23,985 nt of DNA from Bacteroidota bacterium (GTDB lineage Bacteria; Bacteroidota; Bacteroidia; Bacteroidales; Prolixibacteraceae): NCBI GenBank assembly GCA_023428545.1, contig JAEYXH010000014.1, positions 1 through 23,985 of the forward strand. The letters are read 5' to 3'. The notes under the pieces were generated by a model that was not told the DNA's origin, did not search any database, and worked only from the letters and a program-made list of their open reading frames with translations. Each line of letters starts with the position of its first letter. Position 1 is the stretch's first letter. The position numbers were made by a program, and so were the translations under genes. Positions 16,811 to 23,985 of this stretch are shown here, piece by piece.

Positions 16811-17821
16811 ATGGAGCTATTAAAGAGAGCCTTTATTATTGCTCAGCGACACCGCAAGCGGATAGTCCTGCCCGAAGGAACGGACCATAAAATATTAAGG
16901 GCTGCCGATATTGTAATAAAACAGAACCTCGCCCATATCATACTTTTAGGGAACAGCAACGAAATTAAGGCAGCTGCCGAATCGGTCGGAGTTGATCTTG
17001 ACGGTGCCGAACTTATTGATCCCCAGGTTGATCCCAGAAGGGAAATCTATGCTGATCTAATGATCAAAATCAGGGAAGAAAAGGGACTCAACAGGGAGGA
17101 GGCCCTGACCATGCTTAACGATCCACTGGCATTTGCCCCCCTTATGATACTGAATGGCGATGCCGATGGTGAACTGGCAGGTGCCAGTCATTTGACGGGT
17201 GATGTATTACGTCCTGTCTTTCAGTACATCGGAAAGCAAAAGGGAGTAAATGCCGTTTCCGGAGCCTTTTTTATGTTTGTCAACGATCCTCACTTCGGGC
17301 ACGAGGGATTTCTTGTATTCGCTGATTGCTCAGTCATTCCTGAGCCAAATGCAGAACAGCTTGCAGAAATTGCGGTCCAGACAGCCCGCTCTGCCCGCTC
17401 AATATTGGGAACCGAACCAAGGGTTGCCATGTTGAGCTTTTCGACCAAAGGAAGTGCATCCCATCCACTGGTGGATAAAGTTGTGGAAGCAACCCGCCTG
17501 GCCAGGGAAATGGATCCATCTTTGATTGTTGATGGAGAAATGCAGCTTGAAGCAGCATTGATTCCTGAAGTGGCCCAGTTGACTGCACCCGGCAGTGAGG
17601 TGGCCGGGAGGGCAAATGTATTGGTATTCCCCGGACTTGAATCTGCAAATATAGGCTATAACCTGGTGCACCGACTGGCAAAGGCTGAAGCGATTGGACC
17701 AGTATTACAAGGACTTGCAGCACCAGTCAACCATATATCACGAGGTTGCTCCGTAAGCCAACTGGTGAACATGATTACGGTAACCGCAATCCAGGCGATC
17801 GGAATTCCGCAGGTTTCCTGA
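16811..17821 (+). CDS. pta: Phosphate acetyltransferase, first copy (Pta1)
   Basis: Acyl-CoA + phosphate to acyl phosphate + CoA, cytosolic; normally acetyl-CoA to acetyl phosphate. The protein is 336 aa, the short class I form. The start at 16811 (MELLKRAFIIAQRHRKRIVL) is chosen because the longer frame from TTG 16769 overlaps the promoter. The PTA_PTB family is clear: RKRIVLPEGT (15-24), GDADGELAGA (116-125), TGDVLRP with Arg134, EPRVAMLSFSTKGSA, ANVLVFPGLESANIGY and the C-terminal SRGCSV. The motif that follows GA is HLT (127-129), whereas most enzymes have HST. It shares roughly 60% identity by eye with the second copy. A 368-bp spacer separates it from pta2, so it may be transcribed alone. 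Confidence 0.93.
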   Translation: MELLKRAFIIAQRHRKRIVLPEGTDHKILRAADIVIKQNLAHIILLGNSNEIKAAAESVGVDLDGAELIDPQVDPRREIYADLMIKIREEKGLNREEALTMLNDPLAFAPLMILNGDADGELAGASHLTGDVLRPVFQYIGKQKGVNAVSGAFFMFVNDPHFGHEGFLVFADCSVIPEPNAEQLAEIAVQTARSARSILGTEPRVAMLSFSTKGSASHPLVDKVVEATRLAREMDPSLIVDGEMQLEAALIPEVAQLTAPGSEVAGRANVLVFPGLESANIGYNLVHRLAKAEAIGPVLQGLAAPVNHISRGCSVSQLVNMITVTAIQAIGIPQVS

Positions 17822-17989
17822 AATCATGAATGTTGCCTTAATATTGAAATGAGGTTTGCGATAGGCAGAAGCATATTCATGTTACGCTTTGTGGATCAAA
17901 TTCACCCAACCATTACAAGTTGAATAAATCACAGAATGTCCAAAACGGATTTTATAAACCGGAATGACATAGAGTGGATTGTATCGGAT

Positions 17990-18005
17990 TATGACAATAG
18001 TCATA
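17990..18005. promoter_or_regulatory. Dyad TATGAC-N4-GTCATA, candidate Crp/Fnr-type operator
   Basis: TATGACAATAGTCATA is a perfect 6-bp dyad with a 4-nt centre. The geometry (about 14-16 bp, N4 spacer) is that of FNR-type sites. Its centre is about 70 bp upstream of the expected transcript start from the -7 element at 18054-18061, a distance used by class I activators of the Crp/Fnr family. The regulator is unknown. Confidence 0.4.
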
Positions 18006-18053
18006 CTTGGCTATTTTTCAGCACAATGCCCATTTCTGGCTGGGTTTTTTGAC

Positions 18054-18061
18054 TATTTTTG
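18054..18061 (+). promoter_or_regulatory. Candidate -7 element of the pta2-hbd-ackA unit
   Basis: TATTTTTG matches TAnnTTTG exactly. No clear -33 element is seen at the expected distance. It lies 129 bp before the pta2 ATG. Confidence 0.4.
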
Positions 18062-18189
18062 CCTTGGATTATTTTACTGAAATGTTTAAACTGTTTCAAT
18101 TATTCAAATTCATTTCATCTATAGTGCTTTAACAGTTTTATGCATATCATAGCCTTAAACGAAAATATAATATATAAAACATACAAAAG

Positions 18190-19191
18190 ATGAAACTTGT
18201 AGAACAAATAATCGCCCAGGCGAAAAAGTTCAATAAGCGGGTTGTATTGCCTGAAGGCACAGAGCCCAGGACTTTGCAGGCGGCTTCAATTATCCTGAAG
18301 GAAGGAATTGCCAGATTGATCCTGTTGGGAAATCCTGGCGAAATAACAGAAGCAGCCCTGAAACTCGGGGTGGACATTTCAGGGGCTACAATTGTGGATC
18401 CGAAGACAGACAGCCGACGCAATCAGTATGCTTCCATCATGCTTGACATGAGACGGTCAAAAGGCCTGACAGAGGAAGAGGCCCTTAAGCTGTTGGACGA
18501 TCCGCTTTATTTCGGTACTCTGATGATCAAGGCTGGAGATGCCGATGGTGAGATTGCGGGAGCCATCAACTCAACAGGTGACGTATTGCGTCCTGCATTC
18601 CAATATGTTAAAACACTCCCGGGCGTAAGTGTTGTGTCGGGTGCCTTTATGATGTTCGTCAACAACCCATCTTTTGGTCATGAAGGAATTCTGGTATTTG
18701 CCGATTGTGCAGTAATGCCCGATCCGGATGCGAAACAGCTGGCAGAGATTGCGGTTACAACCGCGAAAACAGCCAATGCGATTGTTGGGCTGGAACCCCG
18801 GGTTGCCATGTTAAGCTTCTCCACAAAGGGCAGCGCCAAACATGAAATGGTCGACAAAGTTGTTACAGCAACTCGCCTGGCCCGTGAAATGGCACCTGAT
18901 CTGATGATTGAAGGCGAATTGCAGGTTGACGCAGCCCTTGTCGAGGAGGTTGCCCGATTGAAAGCTCCCGGAAGCGATGTGGCAGGGAAGGCCAATGTGC
19001 TGGTGTTCCCAACCCTTGAATCGGGGAATATCGGGTATAAGCTGGTACAACGACTCGCAAATGCCGAAGCCATTGGTCCGGTACTTCAGGGAATGGCTGC
19101 TCCCATCAATGACCTGTCAAGAGGTTGTTCCGTAAACGATATTGTGATCATGGTCGCCATTACCGCCAATCAGGCTGCGGCAATCATTTAA
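18190..19191 (+). CDS. pta: Phosphate acetyltransferase, second copy (Pta2)
   Basis: A 333-aa paralogue of Pta1, colinear without gaps over the first ~140 residues. Family motifs are present: NKRVVLPEGT (15-24), GDADGEIAGA (116-125), TGDVLRP with Arg134, EPRVAMLSFSTKGSA, ANVLVFPTLESGNIGY and LSRGCSV. Residues 127-129 are NST, so the His of the usual HST is replaced by Asn; Pta1 instead keeps His and loses Ser. Substrate preference may therefore differ between the copies (inference). It is the first gene of a tight unit: the dehydrogenase-like gene begins 13 bp after its stop and ackA follows. The start has no Shine-Dalgarno sequence. Confidence 0.92.
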   Translation: MKLVEQIIAQAKKFNKRVVLPEGTEPRTLQAASIILKEGIARLILLGNPGEITEAALKLGVDISGATIVDPKTDSRRNQYASIMLDMRRSKGLTEEEALKLLDDPLYFGTLMIKAGDADGEIAGAINSTGDVLRPAFQYVKTLPGVSVVSGAFMMFVNNPSFGHEGILVFADCAVMPDPDAKQLAEIAVTTAKTANAIVGLEPRVAMLSFSTKGSAKHEMVDKVVTATRLAREMAPDLMIEGELQVDAALVEEVARLKAPGSDVAGKANVLVFPTLESGNIGYKLVQRLANAEAIGPVLQGMAAPINDLSRGCSVNDIVIMVAITANQAAAII

Positions 19192-19204
19192 CCACCCCAT
19201 AATT

Positions 19205-20176
19205 ATGGCAAAAGAAATCATTCATGAACCCATTGAAGATTTTGGGTTAAGCAAGAAAGGTAAAACAACCACCCTGTTCTCAAAAGTTGGCATTGTCGGG
19301 TGTGGCCTTATCGGCCAAAACCTTGCACGTGTTGCTAGTTATTATGGACTCGATGTGGTTTTTGTTGAAATCTCACAAGAAAAGATCGATGAAGCATTTG
19401 TCGGCATTACGCAAATGCTCGACAACCGTATCGAACACTGGGGATTGACCGAAAGTGAAAAAAGGGCTATGCTCAGCCGAATAGAAGGAACCACGGATAT
19501 CAGCAGACTTGCGGCGTGTGATATCGTTGTGGAAGCGATCAGGCCTGTAAACCGTGGTATGAAAATCAAGGAACGAAAGGAGATATTCAAGCAGATAGAA
19601 GAAGTTGTTGATCGAAACTGCATCATTGCCACCAATTCGGCAACCGTTGTTATTACTGAGCTTTCGTCTGACCTGAAATACAGGGATCGTTGTGTCAGCA
19701 TCCATTTCTTTGTTTCATCACCTGAAGCCAGAATTATTGAGGTTGTAAAAGGATTGTATACATCAGAGGAGTCTTATTCAAAAGTCTGCAAATTCGTCAA
19801 CCAGTTAAACCGTGCCATGGTCCCGGTAGATGAATCTGCCGGTTTGATCAGTGTCAGGATATTTGTGGTACTGCTGAATGAAGCCTGCGAGATATTAATG
19901 GAAGGTGTAGGTTCTATTGAAGATGTGGATCTTACCATGAGGATTGGTTTCGGGATGAGATTGGGACCTTTTGAAGTCGCTGACAAAATGGGACTTGACA
20001 AGATTGTGCGGTGGATGGAAAATATATATGGAGAATTTGGGGATGTGAGGTACAAACCGTCTCCTATGCTCAAGAAATTGGTCCGCGCCAAACATACCGG
20101 TGTTGCAGTAGGACAAGGATTCTATAAGTATGATGAAAAAGGTAAAAAGATCGTTTCACCGAACAGAAGTTGCTAA
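19205..20176 (+). CDS. Divergent 3-hydroxyacyl-CoA dehydrogenase-like protein
   Basis: A 323-aa protein of the 3-hydroxyacyl-CoA dehydrogenase family (NAD domain plus C-terminal dimer domain), resembling 3-hydroxybutyryl-CoA dehydrogenase. The Rossmann motif GCGLIG is at 32-37 and Glu55 ends strand 2, so NAD is the likely cofactor. His167 and Glu179 match the catalytic His-Glu pair of the family (His138 and Glu150 in Clostridium butyricum Hbd). Other key positions differ: the usual HFFNP reads HFFVSSP, the Ser of NTSS is Ala146, and the Asn of PGFVVNR is Val217. A 25-residue N-terminal extension and a short insertion after EAIRP are also unusual. It sits between pta2 and ackA, 13 and 21 bp away. 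A role on a CoA ester is plausible; ordinary Hbd activity is doubtful. Confidence 0.75.
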   Translation: MAKEIIHEPIEDFGLSKKGKTTTLFSKVGIVGCGLIGQNLARVASYYGLDVVFVEISQEKIDEAFVGITQMLDNRIEHWGLTESEKRAMLSRIEGTTDISRLAACDIVVEAIRPVNRGMKIKERKEIFKQIEEVVDRNCIIATNSATVVITELSSDLKYRDRCVSIHFFVSSPEARIIEVVKGLYTSEESYSKVCKFVNQLNRAMVPVDESAGLISVRIFVVLLNEACEILMEGVGSIEDVDLTMRIGFGMRLGPFEVADKMGLDKIVRWMENIYGEFGDVRYKPSPMLKKLVRAKHTGVAVGQGFYKYDEKGKKIVSPNRSC

Positions 20177-20197
20177 CCTCACAAGAATCAGTAAAAG

Positions 20198-21403
20198 ATG
20201 AAAATATTAGTGCTTAACTGCGGAAGCAGTTCAATTAAATACCAGCTTTTCAACATGACCGACCAAAGGGTGATTTCCAAGGGCGGTATCGAAAAACTTG
20301 GTATGAAAGGGTCATTCCTCAAACATGTCAGGGAAGACGGCCAGGTGGTTCGTTTTGAAGGTGAGATCATCGATCATAAAGTGGGTATCGAATATATTCT
20401 TGGTGTATTGACAAGCGTGAAGCACGGGTGCCTGAAAAGCCTCGAAGAGATTGATGCCGTTGGTCACCGTGTAGTGCATGGAGGAGAAAAATTCAAATCG
20501 AGTGTCTTCATCGATGAGGAGGTGAAAGCTGAACTTGTCAGGAATATCGATCTGGCACCTTTGCATAACCCACCAAACCTAAAAGGGATTTATGCCATGG
20601 AAGAACTGATACCTGGAATTCCCCAGGTTGGCGTTTTCGACACTGCATTTCATCAATCGATGGAACCACACGCCTATATGTATGGAATTCCCTATGTCCT
20701 TTATAAAAAGTACAGCATTCGTCGATATGGTTTCCATGGAACCAGTCACCGATACGTTTCCCAAAGGGTATGCGATATTCTTGGAAGAGATTACAACACT
20801 CAAAAGATTGTGACTTGCCATCTTGGAAATGGTGCATCGGTTGCCGCCGTAAAAAATGGTAAATCGGTCGACACTTCCATGGGATTCACTCCTGTAGAGG
20901 GTTTGATTATGGGGACTCGCTCAGGAGATCTGGATATTGGTATTGTAACCTATATCATGGAAAAAGAAGAATTGGGCATACGAACTGTAAATTCATTGTT
21001 CAATAAACACAGTGGAATGCTTGGACTCACCGGACTTTCGTCGGATATGCGTGAGATAGAAAAGGCTTCTGCCGAAGGAAATGAAAAGGCATCCCTTGCT
21101 CTGGAAATGTATAATTATCGCGTGAAAAAGTACATAGGCGCTTATGCCGCTGCCATGGGTGGGATTGATATACTTGTGTTTACCGGCGGAATAGGGGAAA
21201 ATGCTGACACAACCCGACTGGGTTCAAGCTCTGGACTCGAATATATGGGTATCGAAATTGATGCTGAAAAGAACAAGACGGTGAGAGGGGACGAGTGTGA
21301 GATCAGCACGCCCGCATCGAAGGTCAAGGTAATGGTTGTCCCAACCAATGAGGAACTGATGATAGCTCTTGATACGGAAGAGATCGTCAGGAATCATGGC
21401 TAA
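20198..21403 (+). CDS. ackA: Acetate kinase
   Basis: Acetyl phosphate + ADP to acetate + ATP, the ATP-forming step of the Pta-AckA pathway, cytosolic. The protein is 401 aa, full length. Residues match Methanosarcina AckA closely: Asn7 in LNCGSSSIK, Arg91 in GHRVVHGG, Asp148 in VFDTAFH, His180 in GFHGTSH, Arg241 in GTRSGDLD and a C-terminal Glu in PTNEE (385). The TGGIGENAD loop is also present. It is the third gene of the pta2-dehydrogenase-ackA unit and is followed by a terminator. Confidence 0.97.
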   Translation: MKILVLNCGSSSIKYQLFNMTDQRVISKGGIEKLGMKGSFLKHVREDGQVVRFEGEIIDHKVGIEYILGVLTSVKHGCLKSLEEIDAVGHRVVHGGEKFKSSVFIDEEVKAELVRNIDLAPLHNPPNLKGIYAMEELIPGIPQVGVFDTAFHQSMEPHAYMYGIPYVLYKKYSIRRYGFHGTSHRYVSQRVCDILGRDYNTQKIVTCHLGNGASVAAVKNGKSVDTSMGFTPVEGLIMGTRSGDLDIGIVTYIMEKEELGIRTVNSLFNKHSGMLGLTGLSSDMREIEKASAEGNEKASLALEMYNYRVKKYIGAYAAAMGGIDILVFTGGIGENADTTRLGSSSGLEYMGIEIDAEKNKTVRGDECEISTPASKVKVMVVPTNEELMIALDTEEIVRNHG

Positions 21404-21410
21404 TTGATAA

Positions 21411-21440
21411 AGAAAGACACTTAATGCTGGTGTCTTTTTT
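21411..21440 (+). terminator. Rho-independent terminator after ackA
   Basis: An 8-bp stem AAAGACAC/GTGTCTTT with a 9-nt loop is followed by a T-run. It starts 8 bp after the ackA stop. It separates the acetate unit from ptb-buk. Confidence 0.85.
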
Positions 21441-21514
21441 CCTTATATACAAACAGATTATTGCTGAGAATTTAATTCTATTGGTAATCGAAATAACGAT
21501 CATCTATACTGGTT

Positions 21515-22417
21515 ATGAAAATTCAACATCTGTCCGAAATATTTGATGTCTTGAAGGGGAAAGCCGCTCGAAGGCTTGTGGCTGTCAATGCCATTGACGC
21601 CCATACCATTGAGGCGGTAGCTGAGGCAGTAAAGCTGGGTATTGTAAAAGGTATTCTGACTGGCGATCCGGAAAAAATAGCCACTGCATGTTTGGAAATT
21701 GGAGTTGACCAGAATTTGTTTACCATTGAGTCTGCCACCTCGGAGGAGGAAGCTGCTTTAAAGGCTGCCACTTTGGTGTCGACCGGGCAAGCAGACTTGA
21801 TGATGAAAGGATTGATCAGTACCGACAAGTTTATGAGGGCTTTGCTCAATAAAGAATTGGGATTATTGCCTCCCAAAGCCATTCTGAGCCATATCGCGGT
21901 AATGGATTACCCGAATTATCATAAATTCCTCATAGTGAGTGATGTAGCTATAATTCCATATCCTGACCTGGCACAAAAGATGACCATGGTCAATTACCTT
22001 ATAAAGACAGCCAAAGCGTTGGGAGTTGAAACTCCAAAGGTGGCCCTTATTGCAGCTACAGAGCAGGTCCTTTCCGGTATCCCGGCATGCACTGAAGCTG
22101 CTGTGCTGGCAAAAATGTCAGAAAGGGGACAAATTTCCGGTGGTATTGTTGATGGTCCACTTGCCTTGGATGTTGCCATTGATCCAGAGGCTGCCGCGAT
22201 TAAGAAAATTGGGTCCCCGGTAGCCGGCGACGCTGATTGCCTTTTATTTCCAAATATTGACGCCGGAAATGTGTTTTATAAGATGAGTACACGCTTTTGC
22301 CAATCCGAACAGGCTGCAATCGTTGCCGGGGCAAAAGTACCGGTAGTCTTGTCAAGTAGGGGCGATACCATGCAAACCAAGTTAAACTCGATTGCTTTGG
22401 CAGCATATCTAAGTTAA
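21515..22417 (+). CDS. ptb: Phosphate butyryltransferase
   Basis: Butyryl-CoA (or a branched acyl-CoA) + phosphate to acyl phosphate + CoA. The protein is 300 aa, the typical Ptb size and shorter than Pta. PTA_PTB-family segments include ADLMMKGLISTDKFMRALLN, LSHIAVMDYPNYHKFLIVSD, GGIVDGPLALDVAID, the GDADCLLFPNIDAGNVFYK segment (in part) and VVLSSRGDT near the C-terminus. The adjacent buk gene supports the butyryl/branched-chain role over acetyl. Branched-chain acyl-CoA use (isobutyryl, isovaleryl) is a frequent alternative in this family and cannot be excluded. A 13-bp AT-rich palindrome (AGAATTTAATTCT, 21467-21479) lies in its upstream region. Confidence 0.92.
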   Translation: MKIQHLSEIFDVLKGKAARRLVAVNAIDAHTIEAVAEAVKLGIVKGILTGDPEKIATACLEIGVDQNLFTIESATSEEEAALKAATLVSTGQADLMMKGLISTDKFMRALLNKELGLLPPKAILSHIAVMDYPNYHKFLIVSDVAIIPYPDLAQKMTMVNYLIKTAKALGVETPKVALIAATEQVLSGIPACTEAAVLAKMSERGQISGGIVDGPLALDVAIDPEAAAIKKIGSPVAGDADCLLFPNIDAGNVFYKMSTRFCQSEQAAIVAGAKVPVVLSSRGDTMQTKLNSIALAAYLS

Positions 22418-22427
22418 ATATTCTTCC

Positions 22428-23513
22428 ATGTCAAAGATCCTGATTCTCGCCATCAATCCCGGTTCAACTTCCACCAAGTTTGCCGTTTACGAAGATGAGA
22501 AATGTATTTTAAATAAGACACTTCGCCACTCCGTCGAGGAAATGTCGAAGTATAAAAGCATCATTGCCCAGTTTGATTTCAGAAAGGGTCTGATTATCGA
22601 CGCCTTGGTTGAGGAGGGGATAGATGTCGATTCCATCAAGCATATCATAGGCAGGGGCGGATTGACCTATCCTATGGAATCAGGTATATATCTTGTCAAT
22701 AATTTGATGCTTGAACATGCCCGTGAAGGTGTCATGGGGCAGCATGCAAGTAACTTAGGGCCATTGATTGCTGACTATATTTCATTGCAAATTCCCAATT
22801 CCCATGCCTATATTGCTGACCCGGTGGTTACAGATGAACTCGATCCTATAGCAAGGATTGCCGGTCATCCCAAATTCCAAAGGGTTTCAATCTTTCATGC
22901 ACTTAACCAGAAAGCCATTGCACGCGTGCATGCGCGAAAATGTGGGATTGCATATGAAGAACTGAATTTGATTGTTGCACATCTTGGTGGGGGAATATCA
23001 GTGGGTGCACATAAAAAGGGCAGGGTAGTGGATGTCAATAATGCCCTGGATGGTGAAGGTCCGTTCAGTCCTGAAAGGTCTGGATCTTTGCCCGTCGGGC
23101 AGCTGATCAATTTATGTTTTAGTGGCAAGTTTACCAAAGACCAGGTTTACAGAATGGTTATCGGGGAAGGTGGTTATGTCGCCTATCTGGGAACAAACAA
23201 TGCGCTTGATGTTCAAAAATCAGCCGAGAAGGGCGATGTTGAGTCAGCTTTTATCCAGGATGCCCTTGCTTATCAGGTGTCGAAAATAATTGGTGAAATG
23301 GCTGTTGTGCTTGAAGGCAACGTTGATGGAATCCTTATTACCGGTGGACTGGCATATAACAAATACCTTACAGGGATCATTTCGGCCAGGACTGGTTTTA
23401 TAGGACCTGTTTTTGTTTATCCGGGAGAGGATGAGTTAGAGGCACTGGCCATGAATGCACTGAGGGTGGCCAGGGGAGAAACCAAGCCGAAAATTTACGT
23501 TGGGAAATCATAG
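22428..23513 (+). CDS. buk: Butyrate kinase
   Basis: Butyryl phosphate + ADP to butyrate + ATP, an ASKHA-fold kinase related to AckA. The protein is 361 aa, usual for the family. Features are the phosphate-1 loop AINPGSTSTKFAVY, GRGGLTYPMESGIY, HASNLGPLIA, ADPVVTDELDPIARIAG, AHLGGGISVGAHKKGR, DGEGPFSPERSGSLP and the ITGGLAYN adenosine motif. It begins 10 bp after ptb, so the pair forms an operon. The enzyme may also accept branched-chain acyl phosphates. Confidence 0.96.
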   Translation: MSKILILAINPGSTSTKFAVYEDEKCILNKTLRHSVEEMSKYKSIIAQFDFRKGLIIDALVEEGIDVDSIKHIIGRGGLTYPMESGIYLVNNLMLEHAREGVMGQHASNLGPLIADYISLQIPNSHAYIADPVVTDELDPIARIAGHPKFQRVSIFHALNQKAIARVHARKCGIAYEELNLIVAHLGGGISVGAHKKGRVVDVNNALDGEGPFSPERSGSLPVGQLINLCFSGKFTKDQVYRMVIGEGGYVAYLGTNNALDVQKSAEKGDVESAFIQDALAYQVSKIIGEMAVVLEGNVDGILITGGLAYNKYLTGIISARTGFIGPVFVYPGEDELEALAMNALRVARGETKPKIYVGKS

Positions 23514-23618
23514 CTGCTTTTAAAATCAGGAATTTTAAATACTTTTACGAATATCTGTTACCCCTGTGCCATTGGAGGAGCATCCAGGGTTAGTATTTTT
23601 TCTAAAAGCAAAAGCTCT

Positions 23619-23985
23619 ATGATTTTATCGATGTTTCAGATATCCTTGCCGTTACAGAACCCTGTCATCATATTTTCGTTAATCCTGTTCATAATACTTT
23701 TTTCCCCAATTCTGCTGAACAGGATATCCATACCGCCGCTGATTGGATTAATTATCGCCGGAATCATCATCGGGCCGAATGGGTTTAATTTTATTGCGCG
23801 TGATGCCAGCATCGACCTTTTCGGGACAGTAGGACTCCTTTATATCATGTTTTTATCAAGCATGGAAATGGATGTGGCTGAGTTTAAAAAGAATTCCGGT
23901 AAGAGTATGGTTTTTGGTTTTTATACCTTTATTATTCCTATGATCGTAGGAACCTTGGCCAGCTACTATTTAATGAAGTTTAACT
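23619..23985 (+). CDS. CPA2-type cation/proton antiporter, N-terminal part (3' truncated by window)
   Basis: An open frame runs from the ATG at 23619 to the window edge, 122 residues. It shows hydrophobic segments at about 15-32, 39-50, 66-80 and 98-115 with the family pattern ISIPPLIGLIIAGIIIGPNG followed by LFGTVGLLYIMFLSSMEMD. This matches the Na+/H+ exchanger / Kef-type (CPA2) family of inner-membrane antiporters, in which the GPNG loop and the FLSGLE-like segment are hallmarks. The ATG at 23631 (MFQISLPLQNPV) is an alternative start. The transport ion cannot be told; any C-terminal RCK (TrkA) domain is outside the window. Confidence 0.85.
   Translation, partial: MILSMFQISLPLQNPVIIFSLILFIILFSPILLNRISIPPLIGLIIAGIIIGPNGFNFIARDASIDLFGTVGLLYIMFLSSMEMDVAEFKKNSGKSMVFGFYTFIIPMIVGTLASYYLMKFN

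Larger units (their letters stand above)
17822..18189. other. Intergenic region between pta1 and pta2 (368 bp)
   Basis: AT-rich spacer with no open frame of coding character. It holds a dyad at 17990-18005, a weak terminator-like CCCA/TGGG stem with TTTTTT (about 18029-18050) and a -7 element at 18054-18061. The AATAGTCA of the dyad also has an inverted partner, TGACTATT, at 18050-18057 that overlaps the -7 element. The remaining 125 bp to the pta2 ATG would be a long leader; I see no known riboswitch in it. Confidence 0.5.

Noticed and set aside
17334..17723. 129-aa antisense frame inside pta1
   Set aside because: Antisense shadow of a well-conserved gene, composition reflects the complementary strand, with no homology recognised. 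The same holds for other antisense frames in pta2, thrS, ackA and the DPP IV gene.
21481..21512. TTGG-N20-TATACTGG as a ptb promoter
   Set aside because: The spacing is ideal, but the -7 match is only partial and ends 2 bp before the ATG, so it would need a leaderless transcript. Not listed as a feature.
23562..23600. CCCTG/CAGGG stem followed by a T-rich run as a buk terminator
   Set aside because: The stem is only 5 bp around an 18-nt loop and the T-run is 6 nt away; too weak to call.
1..23985. CRISPR arrays, insertion sequences, tRNA or rRNA genes, phage or defence genes
   Set aside because: No regularly spaced repeats, transposase motifs, cloverleaf-like segments or defence-gene signatures were found on reading both strands.

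Overview
The window looks like chromosomal DNA from an anaerobic or facultatively fermentative member of the Bacteroidota, probably near Bacteroidales/Marinilabiliales. This is an inference from gene content and signals. Several genes have a Bacteroidota-type -7 element (TAnnTTTG) upstream, and most starts lack a Shine-Dalgarno sequence. The gene set includes a periplasmic dipeptidyl peptidase IV, a PNGase F-like protein, a TamA/TamB pair, and an acetate/butyrate kinase block. No rRNA, tRNA, CRISPR array or insertion sequence was seen.

Layout. Positions 1-686 hold the C-terminal part of a PNGase F-like glycosidase, cut by the window edge. Alanine dehydrogenase (minus) and a class I/II aminotransferase (plus) are divergent and share a 255-bp control region with an inverted repeat and direct repeats. 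A bidirectional terminator separates the aminotransferase from a minus-strand DPP IV. Then comes the translation cluster thrS-infC-rpmI-rplT, in which infC can only start at AUU or AUA. Directly after its terminator lies a decayed C-terminal fragment of a fructosamine kinase. Next are a minus-strand nitroreductase and a small secreted cysteine-containing protein of unknown function. A TamA-like Omp85 protein and a TamB-like protein follow (10.9-16.6 kb).

From 16.8 to 23.5 kb is the most coherent block: two tandem phosphate acetyltransferase paralogues, a divergent 3-hydroxyacyl-CoA dehydrogenase-like protein, acetate kinase, a terminator, then phosphate butyryltransferase and butyrate kinase. 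Together these turn acetyl-CoA and butyryl-type CoA thioesters into acyl phosphates and then into acids plus ATP (substrate-level phosphorylation). The dehydrogenase-like protein keeps the His-Glu pair of its family but appears to lack the conserved Ser and Asn that contact substrate, so its reaction is open. The window ends inside a CPA2-type cation/proton antiporter.

I see no clearly new multi-gene system such as a defence island. The best candidates for new biology are the dehydrogenase-like protein embedded between Pta and AckA, the divergence of the two Pta copies at an active-site-region motif, the infC start, and the operator-like sequences upstream of ald and pta2.
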